Shown here one piece after another: positions 51,604-61,800 of a DNA stretch of 64,000 nucleotides. Each line of letters begins with the position of its first letter. Position 1 is the stretch's first letter. The position numbers were made by a program, and so were the translations under genes. This DNA comes from CAYMPH01 sp964529415 (GTDB lineage: Bacteria > Spirochaetota > UBA4802 > UBA5550). Below the pieces are notes generated by a model that did no database searches, was not told the origin of the DNA, and saw only the letters and a list, made by a program, of their open reading frames with translations. The stretch is taken from NCBI GenBank assembly GCA_964529415.1, contig CAZGWD010000007.1, forward strand, positions 143,862 through 207,861, in the 5' to 3' direction.

Positions 51604-53205
51604 ATGATAACAAGCTTACCATATTCACATACAATAACTGATTCCATCGGCAGGCTTTGGAGAACTGAAAAAGACACCATTGAGCAGCTTGCAGATTTAA
51701 TGAACGATCAGTCAATTTATCCTCTACAGACAAGTGATGAACTTTTCCATATTTTTGATGCCGCTCTAAAAACAGAAGAAATAGAATTTATGCTTTTGAT
51801 TGGCGGCGGCAGCCACACTTATGAATCCTTAAAAAGAAAAACAAATCTTAATGAAAATGATTTTGAAAGAATATTAGCCAATCTATTACACAAGGGCCCA
51901 TTGGCCATAATCCGCAATGAAAACAATGAGAAAGTTTATCATATAATGACAATATTCCCTGGATGGTTTGAATTTTTCATGATGCGAGGTGTTGATGATG
52001 AAGAACACCGTCTTTTTGCGCAGAGAATAGAAAAACTTTTCACTGCTGCATATGCCTTTGGCAATGAAGATGTTATCAACGATCTTGTAAAAGCTGTAGG
52101 CCCTCACCTTACAGTAAGCATTATGGATAAAAAGGATGCATCTACAATACAGATAAACGAAAACCTTAATAAGGAAAATCATGTATATTCAGCAGGGAAT
52201 ATCACTTCATTTTTCAATATGCTTGATGATAATGAATTTATAAGTGTAGGTCATTGCCTGTGCAGGTATGAAAAAGAACTGATTGGCGATAATTGCAGAG
52301 TGGATATGCCCTTGGAAACCTGCATATCAGTCGGTCCGGCTGCTGAATATCTTATTGAACAGGGAATCTCCAGGAAGATTACCAGGATAGAAGCATTAAC
52401 AATGATTAAAAATTTCCAGGATAAGGGATGTATTCATCAGACAGGAAGGACAATTCCACTGAAGGATTTCAAATCAAAATATCCGGTGGATGTTATATGC
52501 AACTGCTGCTGGGACTGCTGCGGGGTTGTCGGAAACTATAACCGCGGGTATCTGCCTCTGACTGTTACATCCTATTATCGTGCTTCCATTCCTGATTCTT
52601 CATTATGCACCGGCTGCGGTCAATGCGTAGAATTCTGTCCTGTTGGGATAATCAGACTCAATGAAGAAGGTAAAGCAGTAATCCGGAATGAACTATGTAT
52701 TGGATGCGGTCAGTGCCAGTATCATTGCCCGACAGATGCTGTTTTTCTAAACCCTGATAACAGAATAGTGTTCCTTCCGATGCTTGGAAAAGATGGCGCG
52801 CGTATCAAACCGCCGAAGGGACTTGATTCTGTAACTGATGAAAACTCTGAAACTGATGGAACAAAAACCATAAGCCGCGATGAAGTATTAAAAGTTCTTG
52901 AAGAAACAAGAGTAAAACTTTACAGGCCTGACATTCATAAAATCTTTAAAAAATGGAATAAAACAATGCTTTATCATTTTACAGATTTCGATGAATACTG
53001 GTACTTCATTATAAAAGACGGAATTCCCGGACCTTTAAAACAGGGAGCCCTTGACGATCCTGAAATTCATTATACACTCACAGGCTCGGTTTTTGTTGGT
53101 TTGATGAGAAAGGAAATAGACGGTTTTAAAGCATTCAGGAAAAAACTTGTTCAGGTTAAAGCTCCTGTAATGGATCTTATCAAGCTTCAGAAGCTGATTG
53201 GATAA
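51604..53205 (+). CDS. Ferredoxin-type protein with winged-helix N-terminus and SCP2-like C-terminus
   Basis: 533 residues from ATG at 51604 (AAGGAG site about 10 bases upstream); the frame is open 63 codons further but through the structured leader. Residues about 55-110 look like a winged helix (SHTYESLKRKTNLNENDFER). The middle has Cys clusters GHCLCRYEK and CNCCWDCCG. Two 4Fe-4S ferredoxin motifs follow at about 338-385 (CTGCGQCVEFCP and CIGCGQCQYHCP). The last 110 residues (YWYFIIKDGIPGPL, GLMRKEIDGFKAFRKKLVQV) resemble an SCP2 sterol/lipid-binding domain. Cytoplasmic redox protein; reaction unknown. Confidence 0.75.
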   Translation: MITSLPYSHTITDSIGRLWRTEKDTIEQLADLMNDQSIYPLQTSDELFHIFDAALKTEEIEFMLLIGGGSHTYESLKRKTNLNENDFERILANLLHKGPLAIIRNENNEKVYHIMTIFPGWFEFFMMRGVDDEEHRLFAQRIEKLFTAAYAFGNEDVINDLVKAVGPHLTVSIMDKKDASTIQINENLNKENHVYSAGNITSFFNMLDDNEFISVGHCLCRYEKELIGDNCRVDMPLETCISVGPAAEYLIEQGISRKITRIEALTMIKNFQDKGCIHQTGRTIPLKDFKSKYPVDVICNCCWDCCGVVGNYNRGYLPLTVTSYYRASIPDSSLCTGCGQCVEFCPVGIIRLNEEGKAVIRNELCIGCGQCQYHCPTDAVFLNPDNRIVFLPMLGKDGARIKPPKGLDSVTDENSETDGTKTISRDEVLKVLEETRVKLYRPDIHKIFKKWNKTMLYHFTDFDEYWYFIIKDGIPGPLKQGALDDPEIHYTLTGSVFVGLMRKEIDGFKAFRKKLVQVKAPVMDLIKLQKLIG

Positions 53206-53287
53206 TGCTGTATTTTTATTTTATTAAACTCATAATTATTGAGACTTTGCGGATAATATTTTTTACATCATTTTGCAGCGTATTAAT

Positions 53288-53992
53288 ATGAATACAGAAA
53301 TTCTCTATGAAGACAATCATCTTCTCATAGTAAATAAAAAACCCGGAGAGCTTGTTCAGTCAGACATTTCAGGTGTTGAATCATTACAGGAAAAATTAAA
53401 AGAATATATCAGGGTGAAATATTCAAAACCCGGAAATGTATTTCTCGGAATTGTTCACAGACTTGATAAACCTGTATCCGGTATAACAATTTTTGCAAGA
53501 ACTTCAAAGGCTGCAGCAAGACTTCACGAACAGTTTCTTTCAAGGGATATTGTAAAAAGATATATTGCTGTATTAAAAAAGAATTCATTTATCAAACCAG
53601 AATGGATTGATCTCAGGCACGGAATAAAAACAAATGACGGATTTGTTGAAATCACAGACATTGGAATGATCGGCAGTAAACCGGCTGAATTGAGATTCAG
53701 GGAAATAATTTCAAATAATAAATATACACTTGCAGCAGTTGATTTATTAACAGGCAGGAAGCATCAGATTCGGGCTCAGTTTTCGAAAATCGGGTTGCCT
53801 GTAGTTGGTGATGCTGATTATGGTTCTGATGAAAGGATGGAAGATAACTCCATACTTCTTCATGCAGACTATATTAAATTCAATCATCCTGTTAAAAATA
53901 TAATTATTGAATTGGAAACAGATTATCCTGAAAGATTTCTTGATAAAATTAAAGCGGATTATAAATTGATATCAAATATAATGAAGGATTAG
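53288..53992 (+). CDS. RluA-family pseudouridine synthase
   Basis: 234 residues from ATG at 53288 (an upstream TTG is less likely). No S4 domain. Starts ILYEDNHLLIVNKKPGELVQ. The catalytic Asp motif HRLDKPVSGITIFARTSKAA and the closing LLTGRKHQIRAQ followed by PVVGDADYG are standard for the RluA/RluC/RluD family. Target RNA site unknown. An AAGGAT at the end doubles as the ribosome-binding site of the next gene, 2 bp after the stop. Confidence 0.9.
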   Translation: MNTEILYEDNHLLIVNKKPGELVQSDISGVESLQEKLKEYIRVKYSKPGNVFLGIVHRLDKPVSGITIFARTSKAAARLHEQFLSRDIVKRYIAVLKKNSFIKPEWIDLRHGIKTNDGFVEITDIGMIGSKPAELRFREIISNNKYTLAAVDLLTGRKHQIRAQFSKIGLPVVGDADYGSDERMEDNSILLHADYIKFNHPVKNIIIELETDYPERFLDKIKADYKLISNIMKD

Positions 53993-53994
53993 AA

Positions 53995-55089
53995 ATGAGC
54001 CCTTTAAATAAAACCGGGATTTCAAAAAAATTTATAATTTCAATTTCGATATTATTTTCAGTTTTAATGATATTTGCTGCAGTTTTCTACAGGCAGATTA
54101 TCAGCAGCAATATTATTATTTTAAAAGAATCAATTTCCGGAAGCAGCTCTGAGCTTGCACGTGAAAAAACCAATCTCGTTATGGCTGCGCTTAAATTTTC
54201 AAATGCTGAAAAAACAGCTGATATATCAAAGGTATTAAAAGAAATATGCAGAGAGGATATTGGTTTTATAGATGCAGTTATATATTCTAAAACTGATGAT
54301 GAAAATTATTTTAAAGCAGTTGACCGCTTAAAAATTGCTGATGTGAACTTCAGCATAAAATCCGGTGATATAGTAAAAGAAGGCAAAGATACCAATTTTC
54401 TTAACAAAGCTTTAATTGGTGAAATTATTGATCCGGAAATCTATTCATCCGGAGCTTTTTCCTGGCAGAATTCTTATTTCAGTTTCGGTAATAAAAAAAA
54501 ATATATTATTCAGCTTTTCATATCAGCCGAACCTGCAAGAAAGCAGCTTGATAATTACCTTGATTCTGTAAAAACACAGAGATTTATAATTACAGGCGTA
54601 AGTTCTTTATTTGTTATAATAATTATTGTTTTATCAGTTATATTTATTCAAAATTATACTCTGCTGCTGAAAAAACTTTCTGAATTCATGAAAAATGCCG
54701 CTGGTGGAAATCTCACGCTGAACATGAATCCCGAAGCAAGCGTAGAAATGAGTGAACTTGCATCATCATTTAACATTCTCATTGAAGAAATGAAGGATAT
54801 GAAAAATAAAGCTGAGCGTACTCCAGAATCCGATCTTTTCGGTCTTGGCGTAGAAAAAATTAAAAATAATAATTTCGAGGAAGCAGTATATATATTCGGA
54901 ACCCTTACCATTTTAAAACCTCAAAGCTTTGTTAATTTTTTCAATTCCGGTGTTGCATATGCAAAGCTGAAAGAATACCATAAAGCTCTTGTCATGTTTA
55001 AAAAAGCCGATGAAATCAACAGCGCAAATGAAATGGCAAAGAAATATATTGAAAAAATAAACTCTCTGATTTTATCAAATGGAAAATGA
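53995..55089 (+). CDS. Membrane sensor with HAMP and C-terminal TPR, no catalytic output
   Basis: 364 residues. Membrane segments at about 13-33 and 200-222 flank a periplasmic domain of about 165 residues. A HAMP domain follows (LKKLSEFMKNAAGGNLTLN, then SVEMSELASSFNILI). Instead of a kinase, cyclase or MCP output, the C-terminus has about 2.5 TPRs (LFGLGVEKIKNNNFEEAVYI, SGVAYAKLKEYHKALVMFKK). It would relay signals by protein contact. The 3' end overlaps the uvrC start by 11 bp. Confidence 0.75.
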   Translation: MSPLNKTGISKKFIISISILFSVLMIFAAVFYRQIISSNIIILKESISGSSSELAREKTNLVMAALKFSNAEKTADISKVLKEICREDIGFIDAVIYSKTDDENYFKAVDRLKIADVNFSIKSGDIVKEGKDTNFLNKALIGEIIDPEIYSSGAFSWQNSYFSFGNKKKYIIQLFISAEPARKQLDNYLDSVKTQRFIITGVSSLFVIIIIVLSVIFIQNYTLLLKKLSEFMKNAAGGNLTLNMNPEASVEMSELASSFNILIEEMKDMKNKAERTPESDLFGLGVEKIKNNNFEEAVYIFGTLTILKPQSFVNFFNSGVAYAKLKEYHKALVMFKKADEINSANEMAKKYIEKINSLILSNGK

Positions 55090-56896
55090 AAAAATAAAAA
55101 AAATTTTAAAATCGATTTCAGAAGAGCCTGGAGTATATCTGATGAAGGATTCTTCAGGGGCGATTATTTATATTGGAAAGGCATCCTCCCTTAAAAAACG
55201 CGTTACATCGTACTTTCAGAAAAAAGACCACGACCCCAAAACAAGAATACTCGTAAAAAATATCGACGAAATTGAATACATTATTACTGATTCTGAAATT
55301 GAAGCTTTGATTTTCGAATCAAATCTTATTAAAAAACATAAACCAAAATTTAATATCCGCATGAAGGATGATAAAAGATATCCTTACATTGCAGTAAAAT
55401 TTGACGAAGAATATCCGAGAGTAATTTATACAAGAAAAATTACAAATCCTGTAAACAGATATTTCGGCCCGTATACAGATTCAAGGGCGGCAAAAAACAC
55501 GATGTATCTGATAAATAACCTCTTTAAACTGAAAACATGCAGACGCGATCTTCCATTAAAATCCAATGAAAGACCTTGCATGAATTTCCAGATTGGGAAA
55601 TGCGGCGGAGTATGCGCCGGCGTAATTTCAAAGGAGGAATATCTTGTTCTCATAGATAATGCTGTCAAATTTCTTGAAGGAAACATTGATCCTGTAATTT
55701 CAAATTTGCAGGAGATGATGAAAATTCATTCTTCAAAAATGGAATTTGAAAAAGCAAAATATTACAGGGACATGATTTTTGATATTCAGAAAATTTCTGA
55801 AACTCAGAAAGTTGATCTTCATGCAGGATTTGATCAGGATTACATTGCTGTAACATCAAGGCTTTCTGAGGCTATTGTTATTCTTTTCGAATTCAGAAAA
55901 GGACTTCTTCTTGGAAGAAAAATCACGGTTTTTGACAATGCGGAATATTCAGCTGAAAATGAAATAATAAGATCATTTATTGTTGATTACTACTCCCGTT
56001 CGGAAATACCTCAGAGAATTATTACTAAAACAGGAATTGAAGATAAAGAACTGATAGAAAATTATTTATCATCAAAATCATCAAGAAAAGTGTCGATCAT
56101 CCATGCATCAAGCCAGGAGGATAAAGGTGTTATCAATCTGATTCTTAAAAATATAGAAATAATTTTTGCTGATAGAAGTGCTTCAGCTATATACGATAAC
56201 AGGCTCAATGGTCTTTCCGAGCTCAAAACAATTTTGAACCTGAAGGAAATACCTGATACAATTGAATGTTTCGATATTTCAAATATTCAGGGAACAAATT
56301 CAACAGCTTCAATGGTTGTTTTCTGCGACGGCCTGCCTGATAAATCATCATACAGAAGGTTTAAAATCAAAGGGTATGAAGGGGCGAATGATCCTGGAAT
56401 GATACATGAAGCAGTTGCAAGGCACATTCAGCATCTTGTTAATGAGGAACTTGAACTTCCGAAATTAATTGTAATAGATGGCGGAATTACGCAACTTACT
56501 CGTGCCATTGAAGCTGCTTCAAATTTTAACGTTGATATTAAAATAATTTCACTTGCAAAAAAATTTGAAGAAATTTATTTTTCACCGGAACAACCTCCTA
56601 TCATACTTCCGAAAACGTCGCCTGCACTTCATATACTGCAGAACATCCGCGATGAAGCGCACAGATTTGCAGTTACATATCACAGAAAGCTCCGCACAAA
56701 AAGCATGACTGCCTCAGAGCTTGATGATATACCTGATATTGGAGAAAAAACCAGAAATCTCCTGATTAAAGAATTAAAATCAGTAGAAAATATAAAAAAT
56801 GCAACCAGAGAAATGATTGAATCAATTGACGGCATTGGTGAAAAAACAGCTAAAAAAATATTTGAATATTTCCATGGTTATCATGGCAGTAAATAA
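55079..56896 (+). CDS. uvrC: UvrABC excinuclease subunit C
   Basis: 605 residues. GIY-YIG nuclease domain at about 14-95 (EPGVYLMKDSSGAIIYIGKA), the cysteine block at about 155-180 (TCRRDLPLK, PCMNFQIGKCGGVC), a UVR domain at about 205-240 for UvrB contact, the RNase H-like C-terminal nuclease (CFDISNIQGTNSTASMVVF, VIDGGITQL) and a helix-hairpin-helix tail (DIPDIGEKTRNLL, SIDGIGEKTAKKIFEYF). Makes both incisions in nucleotide excision repair. Overlaps the HAMP-TPR gene. Confidence 0.97.
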   Translation: MENEKIKKILKSISEEPGVYLMKDSSGAIIYIGKASSLKKRVTSYFQKKDHDPKTRILVKNIDEIEYIITDSEIEALIFESNLIKKHKPKFNIRMKDDKRYPYIAVKFDEEYPRVIYTRKITNPVNRYFGPYTDSRAAKNTMYLINNLFKLKTCRRDLPLKSNERPCMNFQIGKCGGVCAGVISKEEYLVLIDNAVKFLEGNIDPVISNLQEMMKIHSSKMEFEKAKYYRDMIFDIQKISETQKVDLHAGFDQDYIAVTSRLSEAIVILFEFRKGLLLGRKITVFDNAEYSAENEIIRSFIVDYYSRSEIPQRIITKTGIEDKELIENYLSSKSSRKVSIIHASSQEDKGVINLILKNIEIIFADRSASAIYDNRLNGLSELKTILNLKEIPDTIECFDISNIQGTNSTASMVVFCDGLPDKSSYRRFKIKGYEGANDPGMIHEAVARHIQHLVNEELELPKLIVIDGGITQLTRAIEAASNFNVDIKIISLAKKFEEIYFSPEQPPIILPKTSPALHILQNIRDEAHRFAVTYHRKLRTKSMTASELDDIPDIGEKTRNLLIKELKSVENIKNATREMIESIDGIGEKTAKKIFEYFHGYHGSK

Positions 56897-56964
56897 ACTA
56901 AATTTAGAATTTTTCTTTACAATTTAATTATACAGCAATAAATATGTTTATATAAAAATCTATC

Positions 56965-57037
56965 GGGGCGTAGCGCAGTCAGGTAGCGCACATGACTGGG
57001 GGTCATGTGGTCGGAGGTTCAAATCCTCTCGTCCCGA
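56965..57037 (+). tRNA. tRNA-Pro (GGG)
   Basis: Acceptor CGGGGCG/CGTCCCG with A73 (one G-T pair), anticodon stem CATGA/TCATG around CTGGGGG (anticodon GGG), T loop TTCAAAT. A second proline acceptor besides TGG at 30917. Confidence 0.95.
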
Positions 57038-57087
57038 ATAAAAAACAAATATTAATTAACATACAGCGAAAAATTGAAATCATTTCT

Positions 57088-57678
57088 TTATTTTGTTTTT
57101 TTAATATTTTTTTGCTTATTAAGCTTAACCCCTACTTTTACTATAAGATTATTAAGATCATATAATTCATCCCCTTTGCGTAAAGCCCTTCCTGATATTT
57201 CTTTTCCTTTTAATATATCTTTCAGGTATTTTGTCATAACATATACAGGCCCGTAGATTTTATGAGTAATCCCAGTAAGGAATAATGTGAGAATAATTGC
57301 AATAACTGAAAGCACGCCTATCAAGATATAAAGTATATTCATCTGTCTAATTGATATCTGCCTCAAAACTTCAATCTGATCATTTATTTTGGTTAAACTT
57401 TTATTATGATCAGTTGTAATTTTCTCAGTATGAAGTTCATATTCTTTTCCAATGAGTTTTTTTGCTACAAAGACAAAAGAATTTACGATATCATCTTCAG
57501 TTTTGATAGAAGAATTTAAATCACTGATTGCATAGTCAATTTCATTTATACTTTTTTTAAATGAAATTGAAATTATGGCTATAGTAAATGCCGATGCCGC
57601 AATATAGATTATTATTATTGGAATTATAATTTTTAGTTGTTTTCTTTTATTTATAATTTTAATATTCCTCTTATTCAA
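57088..57678 (-). CDS. Two-TM HAMP-containing membrane protein without output domain
   Basis: 196 residues from a TTG start with an AGGAG site about 9 bases upstream. Basic N-terminus, membrane helix at about 16-38, a periplasmic loop of about 70 residues, a second helix at about 111-135, then a HAMP-like segment (ITHKIYGPVYVMTKYLKDIL, then KGDELYDLNNLI) of which the Pro and the late Glu-Leu are typical. The protein stops about 10 residues after HAMP. It may be a stand-alone adaptor. It is the last gene of the minus-strand surface cluster, 66 bp after the barrel gene. Confidence 0.65.
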   Translation of the reverse strand: MNKRNIKIINKRKQLKIIIPIIIIYIAASAFTIAIISISFKKSINEIDYAISDLNSSIKTEDDIVNSFVFVAKKLIGKEYELHTEKITTDHNKSLTKINDQIEVLRQISIRQMNILYILIGVLSVIAIILTLFLTGITHKIYGPVYVMTKYLKDILKGKEISGRALRKGDELYDLNNLIVKVGVKLNKQKNIKKTK

Positions 57679-57744
57679 AATAGTTCGCTCCTGTTTTTTT
57701 ATATTTTATGGGAAAATAATTTATAAGATAAATCATAGTCATAT

Positions 57745-58848
57745 TTAAAATGTGAATTTTATTCCAAGATCAACAGTAAGATAATATCCAGCTAAAGTTT
57801 TTTCAAAGAACAATGTAAAGCCCGGGGTTAAATAAATTGATATTGTTTTATTAAATGAATAACCAACTTCACATTCAAGTTTAACAAATGGATCATAGAA
57901 GGTTTCAATTTCACTTGAAAATACATCTTTATATAAGTGAAATGTATAACCACCACTTAATATTGGGCTAATATTAAATTTTTTCGGTAATTGAAAATAA
58001 TAACCTACACCAATACCTAATGAAGCAATATTGTATAAATTTATAAAGTAAGTATTTTGAGTAAGGAAAGAATAACTAAAATTTAAATTGATTATACTGT
58101 TTTCAAAAATTAGATTTCTTATTCCAAGATTAACAATAGGCCCGATGAATGGATTAACTGCTAATTTCTGAAATAACCCAAACGGCTGAAGATATGTAAT
58201 TCCGGTGGAAATATAAAGTTTAACAGGTATAACCTTTATTACCTCTTGAGTTGGTATTTTCTTTTTAGGTTCAACTTTTATTGTTTCTATTTGAGGAATG
58301 GATATTTCTCTATTTGATTCAAAATCGAGAGTATAAGATTTCTCAATTTCAGATTTGAATTTATTTAAAATACCATCTACTTCAGGTAATAACACCTTTT
58401 CATTAATTTGATGTGTGATTTTTTTCCCGTGAATGCTTACAAAAAAAAGCTCAATATGGTAAACATCTGCATAAGTATTTTTAATTACATACTGTTCTTT
58501 GCCTTCATTTCCAAGAGGACGACGGTCTACAAGCTTTTTATTTCTTGTGATTTTTCCAAATACAGCAAAATTTGCTTTGCTATTTTTTCCTTCTTCAATT
58601 GCTTTTTTCCCATCATAACATATTTTATCATCTGGAAGTTCTTTTAAATGATTAATCTTTCCAAGCGTTTTCAATAAAGATTCATCTATTTTGTTTTTAA
58701 TTTGCTGGTCAGCATTAATATTTTGAAGTTTGAATATTTTTGTTCTGAAAACTTTCAATGATAATTCAGAACTGCTTTCCCCATAAATTGGATGTGATAT
58801 TATAAATAAAAATACGATTATAATAGATTTTATAAAAACTCTGTTCAT
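57745..58848 (-). CDS. Outer-membrane beta-barrel protein with CsgG/TolB-like N-terminal domain
   Basis: 367 residues with a signal peptide (about 1-23). Residues about 28-175 have the alpha/beta pattern of the CsgG or TolB N-terminal fold (a VFRTKIFKLQNINADQQ strand, ANFAVFGKITRN, YHIELFFVSIHGKKI). A short linker (VEPKKKIPTQEV) is followed by about 155 residues of amphipathic strands (KLYISTGITYLQPF, LGIGVGYYFQLP, LECEVGYSFN) ending in KFTF, typical of outer-membrane barrels. It may bind an envelope component and anchor it to the outer membrane. It follows the beta-helix lipoprotein by 10 bp. Confidence 0.7.
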   Translation of the reverse strand: MNRVFIKSIIIVFLFIISHPIYGESSSELSLKVFRTKIFKLQNINADQQIKNKIDESLLKTLGKINHLKELPDDKICYDGKKAIEEGKNSKANFAVFGKITRNKKLVDRRPLGNEGKEQYVIKNTYADVYHIELFFVSIHGKKITHQINEKVLLPEVDGILNKFKSEIEKSYTLDFESNREISIPQIETIKVEPKKKIPTQEVIKVIPVKLYISTGITYLQPFGLFQKLAVNPFIGPIVNLGIRNLIFENSIINLNFSYSFLTQNTYFINLYNIASLGIGVGYYFQLPKKFNISPILSGGYTFHLYKDVFSSEIETFYDPFVKLECEVGYSFNKTISIYLTPGFTLFFEKTLAGYYLTVDLGIKFTF

Positions 58849-58858
58849 GAAAATTGAT

Positions 58859-61800
58859 TTATAACCAGAGTTTGTAATGGTAGCCCATATCTATAGGATC
58901 ACCATCAATTATATCTTTATCTTTATCTGTAGTCTTGCCGGTTATTTCAGCTGGAATATGAAATGGATCTGGATCGCCTGTATCAATACACGGGCTTTTT
59001 GTAGCTGTTTGTTTAAGAAAATAATATCCAATTGAATAGTCGAATATTTTAATAGCCGTTATTGGAGATACAGGAATAAATGAAGGATTAGTGCTAATAT
59101 TCCCATCTCCAGTTAAAATAGGGCTTGCACAGGTATATTTAGCATCTAATGTTCCTGAATTATTTATTGTATCCCAAATAATAGAATTAAGGATTGTTAC
59201 TGCACCTGTTGAAGTATTATATAATCCACTTCCGGAAGACGAAGAATTATCTTCAATGGTGCAGTTTGTTATTGAAGCTGTACCTTCATTGAATAATCCT
59301 GCTCCGTTAGTTATAGATGAATTATTCTTCATAATCAAACAATTGATTGCAGAAAGATTTCCGGTTAAAGCATTATAAATGGCTCCTCCGGAAATAATAT
59401 TATAATTCCCGGCAAAAACTGAATTTGTAAAATTAGCCTTGTTTTTGTTATAAAATATTCCATTTGAATATAAAACATTATCATATGAATAAATAGGATT
59501 GCCATTTCCATCAACACCAAATTGAGTTCCAATTGATTTATAAATTCCACTGTTTGCCTGGAATAAACTTTCATCAATTAAAATTGTTGAAGCACTATCC
59601 GAATAAATTGCAGCACCTGAATCGGTTGTTTGATTTTGTTTAAAATGAGAATTTAAAATAGAATATGTAGGAGTTGATTGGGTATTTTCCAGATGAATTG
59701 CTCCGCCGGAGCATAAAACAGTAGTATCATATATATTTTGAGAGTAATTGGAAGCAAATAGAGAAATTTCAATTTTAAATTGAGCATCTCCTTTACTGTT
59801 GTAATGGTAAATTGCACCACCTTTATTTAATGAGGAGTTGCATGTAAATGAAGTTCCAGATATGGTATAAGTTGCTGACGAAATTGAATTATATTGATAT
59901 ATAGCACCACCGGAATAATCGATAGCTGTCCATAACGAAGTTGAATCCGAATCAAATTTGGTTGAATTTGATGTAAAACTTGAATCAATTATAGATGTAA
60001 AACTTGAAACATGAAGATCACAGATAGCACCACCTTTTGCACCTGATTTTGATTTTGCATAGTTTGAATGAAAGATAACATTATTAAGCAGAAGATAAAT
60101 ATGTTTATAGCCGCAGATTGCACCGCCTAATGACTCTTTATCCTGTTCGGTATTTTCAGTTTTATTCAAAGATAGAGTGCTGTCATATACTTCCAATCTG
60201 CTTCCCAAATAATTAAAAATTGCACCGCCATATCTGGAAGCCTTATTTGAATTTAAAGTTGAATTTCCATCAATTTTACAATAACCCGTTGAATATACAG
60301 CACCGCCATTTTCTAAAACTTCATTTCCGGATATTGTTGAAGCAGAAATTTGCACTGTACCTGTGGAATAAATACCTCCACCGTAAGTAATTTTATTTAA
60401 ATGATTGGTAATATTTAAATTATTTAGAAGTAAACCATTAATCCTGTCGTTGTAAATACCTCCACCGTGGAATGGAGTAGTAACATCATCCTTAATTGAA
60501 TTGCCTGATATGACTGAATCTTTGATTGTAAGCGTGGTGAGTGTTAACGAAAGGGTATAGACCCCTCCTCCGCCAATTCCGGCTTTATTATTAGAAATTG
60601 TAGAGGATTGAATTATAGAAGTTCCAGTTGAATCAGCAATGCCACCACCAAAGTTATTTGCAATATTGTCTGTAACAATGCAATTGTTAATCAGCGAATT
60701 CCCGTTATTGCATATAGCTCCTCCATTGCCGCCGGAAGTATTATGCAACAATTCATAATTTTCGAGTATTACCGGCACACCTGTTCCGCTATTTTGATCA
60801 ATAAATACAGCACCTCCGTCACCTGAAGATACATTGTGAGATATATTGCCTCTGCCTGATGTATAGGATATCTTTGAATTTGAAACAGATGCAAAATATA
60901 TTGCTCCACCGCTTGCAGATGCTGTATTATAAGAAAATGCATTATCTATCAGTTGAGCGTTTGCTGTATTTTCTAAATAAACTGCCCCGCCCTTCCCGGC
61001 TTGATTAGAATCAAAGATACAGTTTTTAATGGTTATATTGCTGGAATTCTTGATAAAGATACCACCACCAAAATAGCTTTCACCAAATCCGTTTGCTTTA
61101 CCGTTTTTGATGGTAATCCTGTCAATTGTTACAGCTCCAATTGTATATCCTTTTAAAGCATGGATTGAACTTCCAGCATTGAGAATTGTTGCAGGATTTG
61201 ATATATTTCTTGAGTTTGGATTAAACTCTGTTCCGTCAAAACCGCCAAGAATTGAAATTCCATTTTTTATAGTTATATTATTTGATGAATATTCTCCGGA
61301 TGCTACCCAGATTTCTGTTCCCGGGTCTGCTGCTGTATTCATAGCATCAGAAACTTCATTAAATGCAGTATCCCAGGATGTGCCATTTCCTCCGGCTAAA
61401 GCATCTTTTCTAACATATATAACATTTGCAGGAACAACATTTACAGAAACTTTAGATGGATTATTATTATTACTGATAGCGCCAGATGAATCAGTTACAG
61501 TATAAATAAATTCAAACTGTCCAAAATAATTTTGTTCTGCTATATACTTCCAGTTTTTACCTGAATTTTGAGAAAGTGTACCATGAGATACAGCAGTAAA
61601 ATTATATATTAGCTCACCGCCATCGGGATTATCTAAATTAAAGTCGAAGTCAAGAGTACCCTGTGAAGCAGAATAATTTTTAACAACTATAAGCTGATTC
61701 CGAGTAAATGGTGTATCATGAACAGGATTTACAGTTACAGTGACTGTAGAACTATTACTGTCATTACTTCCGTCATAGGCACTGTAAGTAAAAGTATCAG

